Assembly (NCBI RefSeq): GCF_000226955.1
Contig: NZ_AGFU01000047.1
Location: 1-32,012 of the forward strand
Direction of reading: 5' to 3'
Source of the DNA: Sphingomonas elodea ATCC 31461
GTDB taxonomy: Bacteria > Pseudomonadota > Alphaproteobacteria > Sphingomonadales > Sphingomonadaceae
DNA length: 32,012 nucleotides
Below are positions 27,682 to 32,012 of this stretch, one piece after another (position 1 is the stretch's first letter; the number at the start of each line of letters is the position of its first letter). Under the pieces are notes generated by a model that did not search any database, was not told the DNA's origin, and saw nothing but the letters and a program-made list of their open reading frames with translations. A program made the position numbers and the translations under genes.

Positions 27682-30276
27682 ATGCAGGGCACGGAACCGC
27701 AAGCGCCGGAGGAAGAGGCAACCGTATCGCAAGGCCCGCTGCGCCGCTGGCTGGCGGCGCACCGGCGCGTGCTGCTGATCCTGGCGGTGCTGACCGTCGC
27801 GCTGCTCGGGTTCGAGACGATGCGCGCGACCCTCGCGGAAGTCCGGCTGCGCGACGTGCGTCATGCGCTGCACCGGATCGACGATGCGCGGCTGGTGCTG
27901 GCGCTCGGCCTGACGGTCGCCTCCTATTTCGCCCTCACGCTCTACGACTGGTGTGCGGTGCGGACGATCGGCGCGCGGCTGCCCTGGCGCACCGCCGCGC
28001 TCGCCTCGTTCACCAGCTACACGATCAGCCACACGCTGGGGCTGTCGCTGCTGACCGGCGGTAGCGCCCGGCTGCGCGCCTATGGCGCCGCCGGGCTCGA
28101 CTTCGCCGATGTCGCGCGGATCACGCTGATCGCCAGCGGCACCTTCTGGGGCGGCGTGCTGGCAGTGACGGCGGTTGCGCTGCTCGGGGCCCAGCACCCG
28201 CTGGCCCTGTTCGGTGTGACCCTGCCGCTGGCGCTGTTGCGCGGGCTCGGCGCGGTGCTGGTGCTCGCCTTTGTCGCGCTGTTCGTCGCCCGCCTGCGCG
28301 GCTGGGCCGCGCTGCGGATCGGCGGCGCCAGCCTGCCGCTGCCGCCCGTGCCGCTGATGGCGGGGCAGATCGGCATCGCCGCCTTCGACCTCGCCTGCGC
28401 CTCGGGCGCGCTGTTCGTGCTGGTACCGGGCGCCGATCCTGCGCTAATCGGCAGCTTTTTCCTCGCCTACGCCCTGGCCATCGTGATCGCGCTGGTCACC
28501 CATGTGCCCGGCGGCATCGGCGTGTTCGAGGCCGTGATGCTTGCGCTGGTGCCCATCGGCCGCAGCGACCTGTTCGCGGCGCTGCTGCTCTACCGGCTTG
28601 TCTATTACCTGCTGCCGCTGCTGGTGGCCGGGACTCTGCTCGTCACCATCGAGGGGCGGCGGCTGCGCCAGCCGATCGCGACCGGGCTCGGCGTGGTGCA
28701 CCGGATCGGCCAGGCGCTGGTGCCGCCGCTGCTCGCGCTGCTGGTGTTCGCAGGGGGGCTGGTGCTGCTGATCTCAGGCGCCCTGCCGCCCGCGCATGGC
28801 CGGATGCACCCGCTCCACGGCATCCTGCCGCTGCCGTTCGTGGAGGGATCGCACTTCGCCGGCAGTCTGGTCGGCACGGCGCTGCTGCTGATCGCCCCGG
28901 CCGTGCAGGCGCGCCTCAAGAGCGGCTTTCATGCCGCCCGGCTGCTGCTGCTGGCGGGCGCGATCTTCTCCCTGGCCAAGGGCATCGACTATGAGGAAGC
29001 GACGGTGCTGCTCGTCGTCGCGGGCTTGCTCCAATATGCCCGGCCGGGCTTCTATCGCAGCGCCGGCATCGGATCGGCGCCGGTCGCGCGCTGGTGGTGG
29101 GCGGCAGCGCTGATCGCGGTGCTGCTGAGCGCCTGGGCGGGCTTCTTCGCCTATAAGCGGGTGCCGTACAGCGATGCGCTGTGGTGGGACTTCGCCTGGC
29201 GCGGCAATGCGCCGCGCTTCCTGCGGGCTACGCTGGGGGCGACGATGCTGCTGCTCGGCTGGGCGTTCTGGCGGCTGATGTCGGCCTCGCCGCGCATCCG
29301 CGAGCAGCAGGCACTCGATCCCGAGGTCGCCCGCTACGCGCTCGCCGCCTGCGGCCGCGCCGACGCGATGCTGGCCTATACCGGCGACAAGGACTTCCTG
29401 GTCTCGACCGCGGGGGATGCCTTCCTGATGTACCGCGTGCAGGGGCGCACCTGGGTGGTGATGGGCGACCCCGTGGGTCCCGACGCAGCCTGGCCGGAAC
29501 TGATCTGGGAGATCCGCCGCCGGTGCGACGCGGCGCGCGGGCGGCTCTGCCTGTTCCAGGTAAGCGCGGCGATGCTCCCGCTGGTCGTCGAGCTCGGCCT
29601 CCAGCCGCTCAAATATGGCGAGGAGGCGGTCGTCGATCTTCGCCAGGGCTATGATCTGAAGGGCGGCGCGTTCAAGTCCCTGCGCTATTCGGTGAAGCGC
29701 GCGACCGGCGAAGGCCTGGTCTTCGCGGTGGTGCCCGCGGCAGAGGTACCCGCCCTGCTGCCCGATCTACAGCGCGTTTCCGATGCCTGGCTCGCGGGCA
29801 AGACCGGGGCGGAGAAGCGTTTCAGCCTCGGCCGGTTCGATCCCGACTATCTCGCCCGGTTCGACTGTGCAGTGCTGCGGCTGGACGGGCGGGTCGTCGC
29901 CTTCGCCAATATCTGGGAGACGCCCAACCGCGAGGAGATGTCGGTCGACCTGATGCGGCATCTGCCGGATACCCCTTACGGCGCGATGGACCTGCTGTTC
30001 GTGCGCCTGCTGCAACATGGCGCGGCGCAGGGCTTCCAGCGCTTCAATCTCGGCATGGCGCCGCTCTCGGGACTGAAGCCCGGGCCGCTTGCGCCGATCT
30101 GGTCGCGGCTGGGTGCGGCCGTGTATGGCCATGGCGAGCGGATCTATGGCTTTTCGGGGCTGCGATCGTTCAAGCAGAAATTCGGACCCACCTGGGTCCC
30201 GCGCTATATCGGCACCACGCCCGGCGTATCGGTTCCCCGCGCGCTGATCGATGCGGCAGTGCTGATCGGCGGATAG
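27682..30276 (+). CDS. mprF: Bifunctional lysyl-phosphatidylglycerol synthetase/flippase MprF
   Basis: An 864-aa inner-membrane protein. The N-terminal part (about 30-350) is the flippase-type domain with many membrane helices and the THVPGGIGVFEAVML motif near residue 275; further helices run to about residue 545. The C-terminal cytoplasmic DUF2156 domain (about 555-850) has YTGDKDFLVS, VMGDPVG, FNLGMAPLSGL and the terminal FKQKFGPTWVPRY, the segment typical of the aminoacyl transferase. It transfers lysine (or alanine) from aminoacyl-tRNA to phosphatidylglycerol and flips the product, lowering net negative charge of the membrane and protecting against cationic peptides. The ATG at 27682 follows GGGGGATCGGG. 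Which amino acid it uses cannot be read from the sequence. Confidence 0.94.
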   Translation: MQGTEPQAPEEEATVSQGPLRRWLAAHRRVLLILAVLTVALLGFETMRATLAEVRLRDVRHALHRIDDARLVLALGLTVASYFALTLYDWCAVRTIGARLPWRTAALASFTSYTISHTLGLSLLTGGSARLRAYGAAGLDFADVARITLIASGTFWGGVLAVTAVALLGAQHPLALFGVTLPLALLRGLGAVLVLAFVALFVARLRGWAALRIGGASLPLPPVPLMAGQIGIAAFDLACASGALFVLVPGADPALIGSFFLAYALAIVIALVTHVPGGIGVFEAVMLALVPIGRSDLFAALLLYRLVYYLLPLLVAGTLLVTIEGRRLRQPIATGLGVVHRIGQALVPPLLALLVFAGGLVLLISGALPPAHGRMHPLHGILPLPFVEGSHFAGSLVGTALLLIAPAVQARLKSGFHAARLLLLAGAIFSLAKGIDYEEATVLLVVAGLLQYARPGFYRSAGIGSAPVARWWWAAALIAVLLSAWAGFFAYKRVPYSDALWWDFAWRGNAPRFLRATLGATMLLLGWAFWRLMSASPRIREQQALDPEVARYALAACGRADAMLAYTGDKDFLVSTAGDAFLMYRVQGRTWVVMGDPVGPDAAWPELIWEIRRRCDAARGRLCLFQVSAAMLPLVVELGLQPLKYGEEAVVDLRQGYDLKGGAFKSLRYSVKRATGEGLVFAVVPAAEVPALLPDLQRVSDAWLAGKTGAEKRFSLGRFDPDYLARFDCAVLRLDGRVVAFANIWETPNREEMSVDLMRHLPDTPYGAMDLLFVRLLQHGAAQGFQRFNLGMAPLSGLKPGPLAPIWSRLGAAVYGHGERIYGFSGLRSFKQKFGPTWVPRYIGTTPGVSVPRALIDAAVLIGG

Positions 30277-30333
30277 GCTCTTGGGATATCGAACCGCCAC
30301 CCCACATCCCCCGCGAACCCCTGGGAGACACGC

Positions 30334-31203
30334 ATGGACCTCGCATTTCTAGGCCTCGGACAGATGGGTCTCGGCATGGCGGGCGCGCTGCTCGACGCCG
30401 GGCACACCCTTACCGTGTGGAACCGCTCGCCCGACAAGGCTGCCGCCCTTACCGAACGCGGCGCCCGCCTCGCCCGCACCCCGCGCGAAGCCGCCGACGG
30501 CGCGCAGGCCGTGCTGACCATGGTGGCGGACGATGCCGCGCTGGACGCGATCCTCGAAGGCGAGGACGGCATCCTCGCCGGCATGGCGCCGGGCGCGCTG
30601 CATCTCTCGCACAGCACCATCGCCGTCGCGACCGCCGACACGCTCGCCGAACGCCATGCAGCATCGGGGCATCACTTCGTCTCGGCCCCGGTGTTCGGCC
30701 GGCCGCCGGTTGCGGCACAGGGCAAGCTGGCTATCGTCGCCGCCGGGTCGCCCGAGGCGATGGAGGTGGCCGCGCCGATCCTAGACGCGCTCGGCCGCAT
30801 GACCTTCCCGATGGGCGACAAGCCCTCGGCCGCCAATCTGGTGAAACTCGCCGGCAATTTCATGATCATGGCCACGGTCGAGGCCTATGGCGAGGCAATG
30901 GCGCTCGGCGAGAAGGGCGGCGTCGCGCGCGACAAGATGCTGGAGGTATTCGCCGGCACGATCTTCGACGGCGCCATTCACAAGGTCTATGGCCCCCCGA
31001 TCGCCGAGCGCCGCCACCGTCCTGCCGGCTTCGCCGCGCCGCTCGGCCTGAAGGACATGCGCCTGGCGAGCGAGGCAGCCAAGGCGGTAGGCGCGACGCT
31101 GCCGCTGCTCGACCTGGTCCGCGCGCATCTGAGCGAGACGGTGGCGATCGAGGGTGCGGATGTCGATGTCACCGCGATGGCGGAGACGATCGCCAAGCTC
31201 TGA
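30334..31203 (+). CDS. NAD(P)-dependent oxidoreductase, 3-hydroxyisobutyrate dehydrogenase family
   Basis: A 289-aa beta-hydroxyacid dehydrogenase-like enzyme. The N-terminal Rossmann motif GLGQMG is at residues 7-12; the sequence WNRSP (29-33) at the end of the second strand suggests preference for NADP. The family's catalytic lysine is Lys171 in NLVKLAGNF, and the C-terminal all-helical dimer domain follows. The substrate-loop reads SAPVFGRPP where classical members have DAPVSGG, so the substrate probably differs from 3-hydroxyisobutyrate; succinic semialdehyde, glyoxylate or imine reduction are possible. It stands 57 bases after mprF with no clear functional link. Confidence 0.9.
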   Translation: MDLAFLGLGQMGLGMAGALLDAGHTLTVWNRSPDKAAALTERGARLARTPREAADGAQAVLTMVADDAALDAILEGEDGILAGMAPGALHLSHSTIAVATADTLAERHAASGHHFVSAPVFGRPPVAAQGKLAIVAAGSPEAMEVAAPILDALGRMTFPMGDKPSAANLVKLAGNFMIMATVEAYGEAMALGEKGGVARDKMLEVFAGTIFDGAIHKVYGPPIAERRHRPAGFAAPLGLKDMRLASEAAKAVGATLPLLDLVRAHLSETVAIEGADVDVTAMAETIAKL

Positions 31204-31275
31204 TCGTCCGAAGGGCGGTGCGCTTTGCCGGTGCCTGCCCTTCCCTCCAGCGCGGATCGCGCGTACATTTCCTAT

Positions 31276-31542
31276 ATGATCACTCGGCTTTTCCTTGCCC
31301 ACCCGCGCAGCGTCGGCGAAAGCTATGGCGAGCACGCCGCCACCGCCGCGCGGTTCGGTGTCACCATGATGGTGGGCGGTGCCGCCTGCATCGTCCATGC
31401 AGTGCTGCCGTTCCTGTTCGTGCGGACGGCGAGCGATTCGGTGAAGCGGCTCTATGCCCAGATGAAGGCGCGCCAGCCCGCCTTTGCCGAGCAGCAGCCC
31501 GCCTTCCGCCAGCCCGAATGGCAGCTCGACTACGAAATCTGA
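31276..31542 (+). CDS. Small membrane protein, DUF6356-like
   Basis: An 88-aa protein starting at ATG 31276 (MITRLFLAHPRSVGESYGEH); a longer frame starting at 31225 would add a Pro/Ser-rich stretch without support. It has one clear hydrophobic stretch (about 30-48, MMVGGAACIVHAVLPFLFV) and a polar tail that includes Gln/Pro-rich repeats (FAEQQPAFRQPEW). The HPRSVGESYGEH opening is recognisable from small alphaproteobacterial proteins annotated as DUF6356, from memory. Function unknown. It lies 25 bases before the flavoprotein gene and may share its transcript. Confidence 0.75.
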   Translation: MITRLFLAHPRSVGESYGEHAATAARFGVTMMVGGAACIVHAVLPFLFVRTASDSVKRLYAQMKARQPAFAEQQPAFRQPEWQLDYEI

Positions 31543-31567
31543 CGCCGGCGCCGGGGGAGCCGCAACC

Positions 31568-32012
31568 ATGATCGAACACGTCGCTATCGTCGGCGCGGGC
31601 TTTTCGGGCACGCTCCAGGCAATCAACCTGATCCGCCACGAGGGGCCCCGCGCCACGCTGATCGAGCGCGCGCCGGTGGCGGGCACCGGGCTTGCCTATG
31701 GCGCCGCTCACCCCTCGCACCTGCTCAACGTCCGCGCCGCGAACATGAGCGCCTTTCCGGACGATCCGGGGCATCTCGTCCGCTGGCTGGAAGCCCGCGG
31801 GGTGGAGAACGCCGCCACCAGCTTCGTGCCGCGCCGTGTCTATGGCGAATATCTCCGCGAGATGCTGGAGGAGGCCCTCGCCCGCTATCCCGATCGCCTG
31901 CGCCTCCTGCGCGGCGAAGTGGAAGACGTAACTTTCGACGCGGACGGCGCGACGCTCCATCTGGCCGACGGCAGGTTGCAGGCCGATACCGCCGTGCTGG
32001 CGGGCGGGGGCC
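31568..32012 (+). CDS. FAD/NAD(P)-binding protein, N-terminal part (cut by window end)
   Basis: The first 148 codons of a flavoprotein that continues past the window. The dinucleotide-binding motif VAIVGAGFSG (5-14) is followed by an acidic residue at the end of the second strand (LIERAP), and by the TGLAYGAAHPSHLLNVRAANM segment typical of the FAD-NAD(P)-binding family COG4529-type proteins. A strand-turn GEVEDVTFDADGATLHLADG and the TAVLAGGG second glycine motif lie at the visible end. Substrate unknown; some relatives are annotated as hydroxyacylglutathione-hydrolase-linked or siderophore-linked oxidoreductases. The ATG at 31568 starts 25 bases after the previous gene. Confidence 0.85.
   Translation, partial: MIEHVAIVGAGFSGTLQAINLIRHEGPRATLIERAPVAGTGLAYGAAHPSHLLNVRAANMSAFPDDPGHLVRWLEARGVENAATSFVPRRVYGEYLREMLEEALARYPDRLRLLRGEVEDVTFDADGATLHLADGRLQADTAVLAGGG

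Overview
The window is strongly GC-rich, densely coded DNA from an alphaproteobacterium, most likely a sphingomonad (Sphingomonas or a close relative). The reasons are separate nuoC and nuoD genes in the alphaproteobacterial order, the nuoN-birA-coaX-rnj-DUF1467 tail, a class I biotin ligase without a DNA-binding domain, RNase J, and the sphingomonad-like character of several small proteins. No tRNA, rRNA, CRISPR array, transposase or phage gene was seen.

Region 1 (1-2709): the 3' end of a coiled-coil protein (+ strand) converges on a Tat-exported PhoD-type phosphatase (- strand) across a strong hairpin. A small unknown gene follows.

Region 2 (2770-21273, - strand): a tightly packed cluster of about 20 genes encoding the whole of respiratory complex I (nuoA to nuoN), then birA, coaX, rnj and a DUF1467 membrane protein. 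Most junctions are overlaps of 1-10 bases or gaps under 10 bases, so translational coupling is likely. Two extra genes sit inside the coupled chain: an NTF2/SnoaL-like protein of 112 aa between nuoD and nuoE, and a membrane protein of about 55 aa between nuoE and nuoF. A long nested inverted repeat separates nuoG from nuoH, and NuoL carries a histidine-rich insert.

Region 3 (21403-22357, - strand): a decayed chemotaxis module. It holds a tandem CheW-domain gene broken by a frameshift, preceded by only the last 3' piece of a chemoreceptor gene.

Region 4 (22399-25524, - strand): suhB-type inositol monophosphatase, elongation factor P, an M23 (LytM) endopeptidase gene with a frameshift at a run of nine G, and a periplasmic L,D-transpeptidase.

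Region 5 (25602-32012, + strand): a two-helix potassium channel with an RCK domain, an AcvB/VirJ-type serine hydrolase followed by MprF (lysyl-phosphatidylglycerol synthase/flippase), a 3-hydroxyisobutyrate dehydrogenase-like reductase, a small DUF6356-like protein, and the start of an FAD/NAD(P)-binding protein cut by the window edge.

The window is mainly core energy metabolism and envelope maintenance. The best candidates for something undescribed are the two extra genes embedded in the complex I operon. All functional calls rest on reading motifs by eye; no database search was possible.
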